NCBI RefSeq assembly: GCF_900166595.1
Contig: NZ_LT745763.1
Location: 529,315 to 593,314 of the forward strand
Source of the DNA: Virgibacillus dokdonensis
GTDB taxonomy: Bacteria; Bacillota; Bacilli; Bacillales; Amphibacillaceae
Length of the DNA: 64,000 bases
Direction: 5' to 3'
The notes below the pieces were generated by a model. The model made no database searches. It was not told the origin of the DNA and was given only the letters and a program-made list of their open reading frames with translations. Numbering within the stretch: the first letter of the stretch is position 1; each line of letters begins with the position of its first letter. Position numbers and translations under genes: made by a program. This document shows, piece by piece, positions 53,551 to 62,610 of this stretch.

Positions 53551-55960
53551 ATCGATTCCTATTCAAAATCAAAAAGTGGTAGCCAATTATAAAAGAAATT
53601 GGAAAATGTTTTTTGAGGATATCACAGCTTATGAAGATTTTCATTTGAGAATGTATCCTCAAGAGTTCCGTTTGAAAGAACGCTTTGAAGATTTAAGTTT
53701 GGGTTTGTCAAAAGATAGTGAAGATGTTGGACGATATTATTTAGGTGAAACAGAAAATGTTTTAAGTTCACGCTTGGGAAATATGACAAAAAATGATTTT
53801 ATTATTGGCATTAAGTTAAAAAATGCATTTGTAAATGTGGATGGACGACTAAAAGATAATGTTTATTCCATTTTTTCGAATGTAACAGATATGTTTGTAA
53901 ACTATTTAGGTTGGGAACAAAATGTTCCCACTTCTTTTTTTAATCAATTTGAGGAATTGGAAGATACAATTTATAAAATGGTTGCTGGTGTCAATGGGTC
54001 AAGATTAAAAGAAAATGAATTAATTTATGTTAATCGTTATGATTATATTGCTGGTTTGAAGCATGATGTAAGTGAAGAGGAGGAACATGGAAATATTAAG
54101 GCGATAACAAATTCGATTATTGACCCTACGGAATCATCTACTTTGAAAATAAGTAGTGAGCAAGATGAAGGTTATTTAACTTTTGTCGTGATTGATGAAT
54201 TTCCGGATAATATGGCAGAGAGCGATATTTTTTATGAAGCCCAATCTTTACCTTTTGAGGTATGTGTAGATTTTAAAATTCATTCAGAAGGTAAAGGAAA
54301 ATCAAAAATGAAGGTGAATTTAAAGGGGAGAGAGTTAAAAGAATCAGCGAATGAACAAGCAAAAACAGGTGACTTCGTAGATGATTCTGTTGTAGATAGT
54401 CATTATTTAATGAGAAATTTACAGCAAGAATTAAAAAATCATGATGTATCTGTAATGAATTGGCTTGCTACAATTGCTGTAACAGGCAAGACGAAAAAAG
54501 AAAGTTTATTACGTGCTAAACAGGTTGTACGTTATTTCAAACAATTAAATATTATTTGCCGTATTCCAACGGCTGACCAATTAAGCTTATTCTATAGAAC
54601 GTTGCCTGGGGAAAAGTTAGAAGCAACGGATAGAAATTGGTTACAATCGACTACTCAAGATGGTTTAGGAGAAAGTTTGTTTGGCGTAAATTCTGAAATT
54701 GGAAATAAGATTGGTTTTTTTATAGGCTGGGTTGATAGATTTCATAAACATAAGGATTTGGAAAGTGCCAAATTATCAAGTCGTGACCCTGTGTTTTTTC
54801 ATCCGATGCTGGCAAACCAAAATATTAGAGGTAGTAAATATAGAAGTCCGCATGTTCTGATTACAGGTGATACAGGCAGTGGGAAATCATATCTTGCAAA
54901 GTTGTTATTTATTTATGTAACACTCTTAAATATAAAATCCTTATATATTGACCCTAAAAAAGAAATAAGGAAATGGATAAATAAAGTTATAAATGATGGC
55001 ATCATTAGACGTGATTATCCTTTATTTGTTGAGCACTTGGAAAAGTTTAAATTTGTAACTTTGGATTTTGAAGATAAGGATAATTGGGGAGCATTAGACC
55101 CGGTAGCTTTTTTACCATCTTCTCAAGCGAAAGAATTGATTCAAGATATTTTTTCGGAAGTTTATGATTTCAAAGGGAAAGATGAAATTCATACAGCCTT
55201 TTTGAGGGCAATATCGGAAGTCCTTGAAAGAAAAGAAAAAGGTGAACAAGTGGGCTCCATGCATATCATTGAGATTATGCAAGATAGCAATGAGCCATCT
55301 GTAAAAAAAGCAGGAGATTTTTTATATGAAGTGGTTGCTGATTCTATATTAAAGCTATGTGTTCATGATGGTTCTAATTCTGCGTTATCCTTAACCGATA
55401 GAATTAGCATTATTGAAATTGAAAACATTGATTTGCCAGAAGCTACTGCAAGTGTAGAAACCTATACAAATAGCCAGCGCAAATCAAATTCGATTATGCT
55501 GGCTTTAGGGAAATATTGTGAACTGTTTGGCCGGGATAAAGATGAGCAAACCGTAGAATTTATTGATGAAGCATGGGTTATCATTGCGTCACAACAGGGG
55601 AAAAAGGTCGAAAAACAGATGAAGCGTGTTGGGCGTAGCTATAATAATGCTTTATATTTTATCTCACAATCTACCAAAGACGCTTTACGAGAAAAGGAGA
55701 ATGAAACAGGGAACTTTGGTGTAGCTTTTGCTTTTGATGAAGAAAACGAACGTCCCGATATTTTAAAATGGATGAACATGGAATCAAGTGAAGAAAATAT
55801 AGAAATGCTAGATAACATGTTACAAGGGCAATGTTTGATGAAAGATATGTTCGGCAGAACCTCAAAAATTACGATTGAATGTCTCTTTGAAGAATGGGAA
55901 GGAGCATTGGAAACAATCAATAAATCGGCGGTTGCCTATGCAGAGGAAAAATATTTATAG
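53456..55960 (+). CDS. conE: Conjugation ATPase ConE (VirB4-like)
   Basis: 834 residues, close to the 831 of ICEBs1 ConE. The N-terminal half carries VirB4-type features (KNNMLLTRTGDVFAYYRI). The C-terminal ATPase has Walker A in HVLITGDTGSGKSYLAKLL, Walker B in VEFIDEAWVIIA, and the QSTKDAL loop. It powers assembly or transport at the membrane channel. ATG at 53456 was chosen because GGTGG lies 9 nt upstream; GTG at 53432 has no site. Confidence 0.93.
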   Translation: MTKLKPALKTIKNNMLLTRTGDVFAYYRIKSESIPIQNQKVVANYKRNWKMFFEDITAYEDFHLRMYPQEFRLKERFEDLSLGLSKDSEDVGRYYLGETENVLSSRLGNMTKNDFIIGIKLKNAFVNVDGRLKDNVYSIFSNVTDMFVNYLGWEQNVPTSFFNQFEELEDTIYKMVAGVNGSRLKENELIYVNRYDYIAGLKHDVSEEEEHGNIKAITNSIIDPTESSTLKISSEQDEGYLTFVVIDEFPDNMAESDIFYEAQSLPFEVCVDFKIHSEGKGKSKMKVNLKGRELKESANEQAKTGDFVDDSVVDSHYLMRNLQQELKNHDVSVMNWLATIAVTGKTKKESLLRAKQVVRYFKQLNIICRIPTADQLSLFYRTLPGEKLEATDRNWLQSTTQDGLGESLFGVNSEIGNKIGFFIGWVDRFHKHKDLESAKLSSRDPVFFHPMLANQNIRGSKYRSPHVLITGDTGSGKSYLAKLLFIYVTLLNIKSLYIDPKKEIRKWINKVINDGIIRRDYPLFVEHLEKFKFVTLDFEDKDNWGALDPVAFLPSSQAKELIQDIFSEVYDFKGKDEIHTAFLRAISEVLERKEKGEQVGSMHIIEIMQDSNEPSVKKAGDFLYEVVADSILKLCVHDGSNSALSLTDRISIIEIENIDLPEATASVETYTNSQRKSNSIMLALGKYCELFGRDKDEQTVEFIDEAWVIIASQQGKKVEKQMKRVGRSYNNALYFISQSTKDALREKENETGNFGVAFAFDEENERPDILKWMNMESSEENIEMLDNMLQGQCLMKDMFGRTSKITIECLFEEWEGALETINKSAVAYAEEKYL

Positions 55961-55964
55961 ATGG

Positions 55965-55995
55965 AATGGCTATCCATAATTGGTAGCCATTTTTA
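55965..55995 (+). terminator. Terminator-like hairpin after conE
   Basis: AATGGCTATC and GGTAGCCATT arms, then TTTT, 5 bp after the conE stop. Confidence 0.7.
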
Positions 55996-56017
55996 ATATA
56001 AAAAAGGAGATGATTTA

Positions 56018-56302
56018 ATGAATGAGAATGTTTTAGGTATGATGTATATTTCTGAATTAGAAAATTATGTGGAGTTGGAAGAAAAACTATTGGAATTAGA
56101 TATGTCTGAAAAGTTAGAGGAAATAATTAGAGAGGCTATTGATTATTCGAACGATAATTTGAGGGAAGATGGAAATGTAAATTTTACAATTACAAAACGT
56201 CATTCGCAAAAAGATATAAGTTACAATTTTGTTTTTGAATTATTTTTGGTGGAAGAACAGCGTGACAGATACCTTTATTATGAAACTTGTATTGAGCTCT
56301 AA
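56018..56302 (+). CDS. Hypothetical ICE protein
   Basis: 94 residues, acidic, mostly helical N-terminus (ISELENYVELEEKLLELDMS) and a beta-rich end (SYNFVFELFLVEEQRDRYLYY). Located where ICEBs1 has yddF, but I see no DUF1874 features. Bracketed on both sides by terminator-like hairpins. Function unknown. Confidence 0.7.
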   Translation: MNENVLGMMYISELENYVELEEKLLELDMSEKLEEIIREAIDYSNDNLREDGNVNFTITKRHSQKDISYNFVFELFLVEEQRDRYLYYETCIEL

Positions 56303-56320
56303 GTAGTAATTTTTTCAAGG

Positions 56321-56349
56321 GTGGCTATCGAAAGGTAGTCACTTTTTTA
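56321..56349 (+). terminator. Terminator-like hairpin after the 94-residue gene
   Basis: GTGGCTATC-GAAA-GGTAGTCAC (with one G-U pair) followed by six T. Its stem is related to the previous hairpin (GGCTATC/GGTAG), so the two may share an origin. Confidence 0.8.
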
Positions 56350-56369
56350 TTTGAAAGGCTGGTGAGGAA

Positions 56370-56561
56370 ATGCAAAATGAAATTTTTTTAAAGTCGTTTG
56401 TAAAAGGGTTACAAATTAATTTTGAGAGATTGAAAGGCTTGGAGGAAGGAAGGAAACAAGGAAAAACAGATGCGGAATTTTTAGCTTATTGTCGTGGTGG
56501 CGTAAGTGCCTGTGAAAGGATACTAGATTTTATAAAGGATTTGAATGCCAATGAAGAATAA
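56370..56561 (+). CDS. Small hypothetical ICE protein
   Basis: 63 residues, helical, charged (QINFERLKGLEEGRKQGKTD, CERILDFIKDLNANEE). Its 3' end overlaps the conG start by 17 bp, suggesting coupling. No family recognised. Confidence 0.65.
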   Translation: MQNEIFLKSFVKGLQINFERLKGLEEGRKQGKTDAEFLAYCRGGVSACERILDFIKDLNANEE

Positions 56562-58755
56562 AAAATGGTTGTTAATTCTACTTACTGCATTATTTTTATG
56601 TTTCGTGACATCATCAGTTGTTCTTGCGGAAGATGATGAAGACGTTGATACAAGTGGGAATCTCTCTGATTTGATTGATGATGATTTTCCAGTTGGAGAT
56701 TTTATTCTCAAACTTTTCGGGAAAATATTTGACAAAGAATATAAACCTTTTAAGTATATGGATAAGGCAAAGGAAAAGGAAGAGGGTGGTGTTCAATTAG
56801 AAATAAAAAAATATCCACTCGAACGTTATATGGTGAATAATGAAGATACAAGTGGAATATTTGGTTTTAATTTGTATTCAATCAATAACTTTTTTATGGG
56901 TATTATTCAAAATGTGGTTAAAGTTACAGATAGTTCTTTACAATTATTTACGTTAAATAAATTGGATGATTTTGCGGATGATATTGAAAGTGTTTCGGGT
57001 AGTATATATGAAGTTTTAAAGGAGCATTTTGCAGAAATATTGTTTGCATTTTTATGTGGATATCTTGTTTTTATATTTTTTACCAAAGGAAATGCCAGAG
57101 AATCTTTTAGAAAATTTATGTTGTTTGTGGTTGTTTTAATTGTTGCCGGTTATTGGGTATCGAATGCCAGTTATTTATTAAAAAGTATGAATGCACTTTC
57201 GGGAGAGATACAATCTACTTTAGTAAGTGCAGGTGATGGTATTTTAGGGATTTTTGATGATAAGAGAGAGGGTGTTTATGCAGGGATTAATGATATTGAT
57301 GAAAATGAGAAGATAGAAGGTACAATTGCGGTCGTTCGTAATATTTATTTTGATTTAGCATTAAAACGACCATACCTTTTAATTAACTATGGTAAAACAG
57401 ATGAAAAAGAAATTAATGCTGATGATAAGATTAAAGATTTAGGTTTTGGATTTCAAGCTTTTCCACGTTCGGAAAGAATGCTGGCTTTTAAATTAAACTC
57501 GGAAGGTTCAGCGTATAGAATCGGTCATGCCCATCTTGAAGTAAATAAAAACGGAAATACGAATGTAGCTTCGGGTTCAGCTTTTAAACGATCGGGTATA
57601 GTATTTTTGACTTTTTTCATTGTGATTGGTTTGTCTATTCCCTTTTTATTATTAGGTTTAATCAATTTTGCATTACAATTGTTAGCGATATTCATAGCTT
57701 TAGCTTTACCTTTTGCGTTTGTTTTAAGTTTTATTCCTCATTTTGCAATGACAGGTTTTAAGGCATTAGGTAATATAGTGACCATTTTTTTAACGAAAGG
57801 TTTGTTAGGTTTACTTTTATTTGTTGTTTATCTGTTAACATATTCCATGTATCTATTTGTAAAACCAGTCGATACAGGAATGTATTTGTTACATGTGGTG
57901 CTTTTGATTGTGATATTTTTCTTAATCATAATTAAGAGAAATAAAATTATTAGTTTTGTTACGGCAGGACGTGTTCAAACAGTTGATGGAAACATTATGC
58001 CAAATATGAACCAGTATTATAGTAATCAATTTTCTAATGCGAAAAAGAGATTACAAGAAAGACGTTCTCAAAAGAGGGAATCTCCAATGAATTATGGAGA
58101 TGAAAAAAGTGATTCTAAACAGAGTGCAAAAACGAATCGAACGAGTATGAGGGAGGAAAGAAAAGGTACTGAAAATGGCAAGGGTGTGGATACTAAACGT
58201 TCTCCACAGAGAAAGAAAAAGGATGATGGGGATAAAGCAGTACCTGTACCATTGGAAACAGATGACCCATCAAAAGAACGAACTTCACAGTCAGAAAATA
58301 CAAATGAAAAAGATATTGGTGGTGTGAATGAAGAAAGTCGTGGTCATGCTGAATCTTATCATGACAAAGAACATTCTGTAGAACGAACTTCACAGCCGGA
58401 AAATACAAATGAAAAAGATATTGGTGGTGTGAATGAAGAAAATCGTGGTCATTCAGAATCTCATCATGACAAAGAACATTCTGTAGAACGAACTTTACAG
58501 CCGGAAAATACAAATGAAAAAGATATTAGTGGTGTGAATGAAGAAAATCGTGGTCATGCTGAATCTCATCATAATAAAGAGCGTGCTGTAGAACGAACTA
58601 AACAACCAGAAAGCATAAATGAAAGAGATGTAGACAGTGTGAAGAAAGAAAATCGTAGTCATACAGAGGTTCATCATGATACAGGTTTGAATGCGCAACG
58701 AAATAGAGAAGTATCATCTGTAGAAGAAAGGAAAAGAGAAAGAGATGAGAATTGA
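56545..58755 (+). CDS. conG: Conjugation membrane protein ConG (VirB6-like)
   Basis: 736 residues. A signal-like first helix (WLLILLTALFLCFVTSSVVL) is followed by an acidic segment and about six further TM helices (around 165-190, 195-215, 350-415, 420-450, 455-475), then a long hydrophilic cytoplasmic or extracellular tail from about 500. This is the polytopic channel protein of ICEBs1/Tn916 systems. In ICEBs1, ConG is also the target of the exclusion protein. The tail contains four 35-residue repeats. AAAGGA lies 5 nt before the ATG. Confidence 0.88.
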   Translation: MPMKNKKWLLILLTALFLCFVTSSVVLAEDDEDVDTSGNLSDLIDDDFPVGDFILKLFGKIFDKEYKPFKYMDKAKEKEEGGVQLEIKKYPLERYMVNNEDTSGIFGFNLYSINNFFMGIIQNVVKVTDSSLQLFTLNKLDDFADDIESVSGSIYEVLKEHFAEILFAFLCGYLVFIFFTKGNARESFRKFMLFVVVLIVAGYWVSNASYLLKSMNALSGEIQSTLVSAGDGILGIFDDKREGVYAGINDIDENEKIEGTIAVVRNIYFDLALKRPYLLINYGKTDEKEINADDKIKDLGFGFQAFPRSERMLAFKLNSEGSAYRIGHAHLEVNKNGNTNVASGSAFKRSGIVFLTFFIVIGLSIPFLLLGLINFALQLLAIFIALALPFAFVLSFIPHFAMTGFKALGNIVTIFLTKGLLGLLLFVVYLLTYSMYLFVKPVDTGMYLLHVVLLIVIFFLIIIKRNKIISFVTAGRVQTVDGNIMPNMNQYYSNQFSNAKKRLQERRSQKRESPMNYGDEKSDSKQSAKTNRTSMREERKGTENGKGVDTKRSPQRKKKDDGDKAVPVPLETDDPSKERTSQSENTNEKDIGGVNEESRGHAESYHDKEHSVERTSQPENTNEKDIGGVNEENRGHSESHHDKEHSVERTLQPENTNEKDISGVNEENRGHAESHHNKERAVERTKQPESINERDVDSVKKENRSHTEVHHDTGLNAQRNREVSSVEERKRERDEN
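58276..58695 (+). repeat. Four tandem 105-bp repeats in conG
   Basis: Each unit encodes 35 residues starting E-R-T-x-Q and containing ENTNEKDIGGVNEE, then RGHAES and HHDKEHSVE-like ends. Units 1-3 are close; unit 4 (ERTKQPESINERDVDSVKKE) is diverged. The period is a multiple of three, so copy-number change would keep the frame. Confidence 0.9.
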
Positions 58756-58785
58756 GGATTGCTATAATAGGCAATTCTCTTTTTG
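58747..58785 (+). terminator. Terminator-like hairpin after conG
   Basis: GAGAATTG and CAATTCTC arms, then a T-rich run. The 5' arm overlaps the end of conG. Confidence 0.8.
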
Positions 58786-58809
58786 TTTTTTGTGGAGGTG
58801 TTTTTTTAA

Positions 58810-59874
58810 TTGAATACAGATAAAATACCTGGGGTAAAAATGGCTAAGATGAAAATAAAAATCTTTTTAATTGTTTTGTTGTTTTTCTTCTTTTTTATCA
58901 TTGGTATAGTGGTTCTTTTTGTTGTTAATTCAATAAATATGAGTGATGATGGAATGCCTCATTTAAGAGAAGAAGAAAATGAAGAATATACGGATATTTA
59001 TACTGGTAATGGTATTGCGCCCGAAGTGTTGAGGTATAAAGCTTATTTTGAAAAATATGCCAAAAAATATTTCATATCACAACATGTAGATGTATTGATG
59101 GCTATGACTATGCAAGAAAGTGGAGGTAGGGTTTTAGATGTAATGCAATCATCCGAAAGTCTCGGTCTACCTCCCAATTCAATTACAGACCCAGAAATTT
59201 CTATTGATATTGGAACAAGATATTTTTCACAAGTCATGAAGGAAGCAGATGGAGAAGTGAAGCTTTCCCTGCAAGCGTATAATTTTGGTTCGGGATTTAT
59301 ACCCTATGCGAACGAAAGAGGGGGTTATTCTAAGAAGGTCGCCATTGATTTTAGTAATATGATGGCTAAAAAAAATGGGTGGTCTCGCTATGGTGATGTA
59401 AACTATGTAGACAATGTTATGCGTTATCTTGAAGAAGATAATTCCCCTATAAATGTTCGTGGTGATTGGGCATTACCGTTAAAAGAAATTATAATTACAA
59501 GTGGTTTTGGACCGAGAACGCATCCGATTACAGGTGAGTTAGAGAGTTTTCATGGTGGGGTGGATTTTGGCTGTACGCCTAGTGATAACATTATGGCGGT
59601 TAAGGATGGAAAGGTTGTAGAAGCCATTCATGGAAATACTGGCTATGGAAATTATGTTACTTTGCAACATGCAAATAATGAATTTAGTCGGTATGGTCAT
59701 ATGTCCTCATTAAAAGTTTCTCTTGGTGATAAGGTTAGTCAAGGTCAAGCTGTTGGTAAGTGTGGAACGACAGGGGATAGTACAGGAAATCATTTACATT
59801 TGGAACATTTAACTAAATTAGGTCAAGCACATCAAGATAAAATTGACCCTCGAAAAACATTAGGGTTAGATTAA
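58810..59874 (+). CDS. Two-domain cell-wall hydrolase: lytic transglycosylase/muramidase plus M23 peptidase
   Basis: 354 residues, membrane-anchored by an N-terminal TM (FLIVLLFFFFFIIGIVVLFV). The lysozyme-like domain (about 70-210) has the catalytic Glu103 in MTMQESGG and the SLQAYNFGSGFI segment. The C-terminal domain (about 218-354) is an M23/LytM metallopeptidase: TSGFGPRTHPITG, HGGVDFG (H and D ligands), GHMSSL and NHLHLE (HxH). It opens the cell wall for the transfer channel. ICEBs1 CwlT and Tn916 Orf14 have NlpC/P60 instead of M23. TTG start has GGAGGTG upstream. Confidence 0.92.
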   Translation: MNTDKIPGVKMAKMKIKIFLIVLLFFFFFIIGIVVLFVVNSINMSDDGMPHLREEENEEYTDIYTGNGIAPEVLRYKAYFEKYAKKYFISQHVDVLMAMTMQESGGRVLDVMQSSESLGLPPNSITDPEISIDIGTRYFSQVMKEADGEVKLSLQAYNFGSGFIPYANERGGYSKKVAIDFSNMMAKKNGWSRYGDVNYVDNVMRYLEEDNSPINVRGDWALPLKEIIITSGFGPRTHPITGELESFHGGVDFGCTPSDNIMAVKDGKVVEAIHGNTGYGNYVTLQHANNEFSRYGHMSSLKVSLGDKVSQGQAVGKCGTTGDSTGNHLHLEHLTKLGQAHQDKIDPRKTLGLD

Positions 59875-59905
59875 TTGAATGCTATTCGGATTTAGAGGTG
59901 ATAGA

Positions 59906-60397
59906 ATGAAAAAGTATTTACCATTAATTATTGTTGGTGTTTTAATCATTGTTTTCTTATTCGTGAAGAATGAAAATTATAGAAATGAGTTAAAGCAAGC
60001 AAAGAATGAAATAAGTCAATTAGAGAGTTTGGAAGAAGTCATTCATTTAGAAGCTGGTGAGATAGCAGAAAAATTTATTATGGGCTATTTTAATTATCAA
60101 GGCAAACCAGTAAGGGAAGATGTAGAAATGTACGTATCAGAGAAAAAATTAAAAGAATTAAACTTTGATGGGAATGAAGAATATGACGATAAATTAGCTG
60201 AAGTGAAATCTACTGTGAATAATCTAGATGTTTATTTAGGAAAATCAAAAGAGGGTAGGCAAAAAGTTTTAGGTGTCTTTATAAACGAAATTGAAATGGA
60301 TGGTGCGGTAAGTTCGGTGGATTCATTCATTGAACTAGATATGGAAAATAAAGATGATGTTTGGCGTATTGTTGACTTTAATTTTTTTCAGTATTGA
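59906..60397 (+). CDS. Membrane-anchored ICE protein (position of YddI)
   Basis: 163 residues with an N-terminal anchor (YLPLIIVGVLIIVFLFV) and an extracellular part that begins as a coiled coil (YRNELKQAKNEISQLESLEE). ATG at 59906 follows AGAGGTG. It sits after the wall hydrolase, where ICEBs1 has yddI. Function unknown. Confidence 0.75.
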   Translation: MKKYLPLIIVGVLIIVFLFVKNENYRNELKQAKNEISQLESLEEVIHLEAGEIAEKFIMGYFNYQGKPVREDVEMYVSEKKLKELNFDGNEEYDDKLAEVKSTVNNLDVYLGKSKEGRQKVLGVFINEIEMDGAVSSVDSFIELDMENKDDVWRIVDFNFFQY

Positions 60398-60449
60398 TTA
60401 TATGTTATCATAGGTTAAATGAAAATTATTCTAATTGGAGGTGATTTTC

Positions 60450-60869
60450 TTGCATAAACACGTTTTAAAAATAATGGTACTGATGATTTTTTCTATCAGT
60501 CTAGTAGCATGTGGAAATTCAGAAGCTAAAACAAATAATAATTTAACCTATGAAAATATAGTAAATTTAGCTATTGAGAAAGTGGAGTCAGAAATCGCTG
60601 AACGAAATAATATAGAATATGATAGTTCTAGTATAGATTACGGAAATGATTTGAGAAGTAGTTCAGATATTACAATGTGGGAAAATGGAAAATATATAAA
60701 AGTTGTTGTTTATGATAAAGAAGAAGATGATGAAAAAGAAATAACTCATTATAGATTAAAAGATGATGAATTAGTGAATATAAACGGTCATCCAGACATT
60801 GACTTTGATTCTATAGAGGAACAAGAGCCCGATTATATAGAAGAAAAAGGAAAAATAATTAAGCAGTAA
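60450..60869 (+). CDS. Lipoprotein, candidate entry-exclusion factor
   Basis: 139 residues. The signal peptide ends in the lipobox SLVAC, so it should be anchored on the outer face of the membrane. The mature part is small and acidic, with DVT-like beta segments (DITMWENGKYIKVVVYDKEE). TTG at 60450 with GGAGGTG six nt upstream is preferred over the upstream TTG. In ICEBs1 a lipoprotein in the same order (YddJ) blocks redundant transfer by acting on ConG. Homology to YddJ is not evident by eye. Confidence 0.75.
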   Translation: MHKHVLKIMVLMIFSISLVACGNSEAKTNNNLTYENIVNLAIEKVESEIAERNNIEYDSSSIDYGNDLRSSSDITMWENGKYIKVVVYDKEEDDEKEITHYRLKDDELVNINGHPDIDFDSIEEQEPDYIEEKGKIIKQ

Positions 60870-60901
60870 TTAATTAGATAAAATTAATAGGAGGTAATAA
60901 T

Positions 60902-61093
60902 ATGAGCAAAGAAGTGACTAATGAGCAGATTTTACAAGCTATTACTGAATTATCAAAAGAAGTAATAGATGTAAAACAAGAGGTAAAGAAAAATGCTGAT
61001 AAAATTGACAAGTTAGATGCTAAGGTAACCGTATTATCAGAGGGATTACTAGACACTCAAGCAGAAGTAAAAATTCTTAAAAATGCAAAATGA
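60902..61093 (+). CDS. Small coiled-coil protein
   Basis: 63 residues, almost entirely heptad-patterned (ITELSKEVIDVKQEVKKNAD, KIDKLDAKVTVLSEGLLDTQ). GGAGG precedes the ATG. The stop lies 44 bp before the second IS copy. No family function. Confidence 0.7.
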   Translation: MSKEVTNEQILQAITELSKEVIDVKQEVKKNADKIDKLDAKVTVLSEGLLDTQAEVKILKNAK

Positions 61094-61137
61094 TTAATTG
61101 CAATGAAAAGCAATGTTATAAATTAAATATTTGATTT

Positions 61138-62540
61138 CACTAGCATTGCATTAATTAAACCTGATGATTCAAAATACTGAAAATGTTCAATAATTACGTG
61201 TTCATGATACAAAAAAATCCTTTACAATGGAAGTACAGGTGGTTCCTGTCCAAATCCAAAAGTAAAGGATAATCCGTATGGACAAGAATACACTAAAATC
61301 ATCATTTGGTAAATGGGTTTCACCTATAAATACGAAAAAACTATTTGAACAAGTAGAAGAAAATAAACAAGATTACTACACAAAAAAACTAACAACTGCA
61401 GCGTATATAAAGCTCATGTTACTTGCCCAACTGCAAGGCTTCGAGAGCTTGGAAGAAATGAGCGATGCCCTAATAGATGATGGACTTCAAAAAGCACTGG
61501 GGTTTGAATCAATTAGTACATCTCAGCTATCAAGGAAGAATAATGAAATGAATCCAATGATCCTTTCCCATTTATTCTTGGACCTTGTTTACAAAATAAA
61601 AGGCATCCAATTTAAAAACGGGAAATACATGCCATTGAAAATCATTGATTCTAGCACGCTTCCATTAAACTTAACGAATCATAAGTGGGCAAAGTTCCGT
61701 AAAACAAAAGCAGGAGTTAAGCTACATTTACGACTTGTATTTATGAATAAAGACACCGTCTATCCTGAAAAAGCAGTGATTACAACAGCCAAAGAACATG
61801 ACAGAAATCAACTGGAAGTTCTCGTAGACGACAAAGAAGCCATGTATGTGTTTGACCGTGGATACGTTGATTATGAACGATTTGATCGAATGACAGATGA
61901 AGGCTATTTTTTCGTATCAAGACTGAAGAAAAACGCCATCACTCGTGAAGTAGAATCATTTTCTATACCTAAAGATTCTACGGTTTTATCCGACAAGATG
62001 GTTTACATCGGTTCGACGCAAAATCGTACAGAGAATGTATTCCGCCTACTTGAAGTAGTGGATACAAAGGGAAACATTCTACGATTAATTACTAACCGTT
62101 TCGATCTAGACTCCGAAGAGATTAGTGAAATTTACCGTCAACGATGGACCATTGAGCTATTTTTCAAGTGGCTCAAACAGCATGTAGAGATCAAACACTT
62201 TTATGGCATGAGCGAAACTGCCATTCAAAATCAAATTTTCCTTGCACTTATTGCTTACTGTTTACATGTACTTATCCAGTTAGAGATGAGGAGTAAGAAG
62301 TCCTTACTCCGAATTAGCCGCTGGTTAAATAAAGCGCTGTGGAAACCTGCGTACATCTGGATTCGCAGATTTGACGATAGATCTATTCCGTAAATACATA
62401 CAGTGTCGCTGTTGCTAATAGTTTAATTGTATAATTTTTCCAAATGGACAGACCACCTTTGTTTAGCCTTTGTCTTTTTGGCAAAAAATCCTGCAAAGAT
62501 GCTTACTGAATTTTCAAACCATATTTATGCAATGCTAGTG
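61138..62540 (+). mobile_element. IS4-family insertion sequence, copy 2
   Basis: 1403 bp, same orientation and ends as copy 1, with about ten base differences. Flanked by a different perfect 9-bp duplication, ATTTGATTT (61129-61137 and 62541-62549). It separates the last transfer-region gene from its terminator and the excision module. Confidence 0.93.
61278..62393 (+). CDS. IS4-family transposase, copy 2
   Basis: 371 residues, intact DDE transposase, identical to copy 1 except for three residues. The same catalytic segments (LKIIDSSTL, YVFDRGYVD, YRQRWTIELFFKWL) are present. Confidence 0.95.
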   Translation: MDKNTLKSSFGKWVSPINTKKLFEQVEENKQDYYTKKLTTAAYIKLMLLAQLQGFESLEEMSDALIDDGLQKALGFESISTSQLSRKNNEMNPMILSHLFLDLVYKIKGIQFKNGKYMPLKIIDSSTLPLNLTNHKWAKFRKTKAGVKLHLRLVFMNKDTVYPEKAVITTAKEHDRNQLEVLVDDKEAMYVFDRGYVDYERFDRMTDEGYFFVSRLKKNAITREVESFSIPKDSTVLSDKMVYIGSTQNRTENVFRLLEVVDTKGNILRLITNRFDLDSEEISEIYRQRWTIELFFKWLKQHVEIKHFYGMSETAIQNQIFLALIAYCLHVLIQLEMRSKKSLLRISRWLNKALWKPAYIWIRRFDDRSIP

Positions 62541-62553
62541 ATTTGATTTATTA

Positions 62554-62586
62554 AAAGAGCAGATAAATTATCTGTTCTTTTTTTTA
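62554..62586 (+). terminator. Terminator before the excision module
   Basis: AGAGCAGATA-AAT-TATCTGTTCT (one G-U pair), then a run of T. Originally the end of the transfer operon, now just right of the second IS copy. Confidence 0.85.
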
Positions 62587-62610
62587 TTGAAAAAATAAGG
62601 AGGAATTGTT

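Noticed and set aside
56018..56302. DUF1874 (YddF-like) anti-CRISPR, because of its position
   Set aside because: None of the DUF1874 features are visible in the sequence, so position alone was not enough.
58276..58695. CRISPR-like array
   Set aside because: The 105-bp units are contiguous coding repeats without spacers, in frame with conG.
42301..62540. Composite transposon formed by the two IS copies
   Set aside because: Each IS has its own perfect and different 9-bp target duplication, so they inserted separately.
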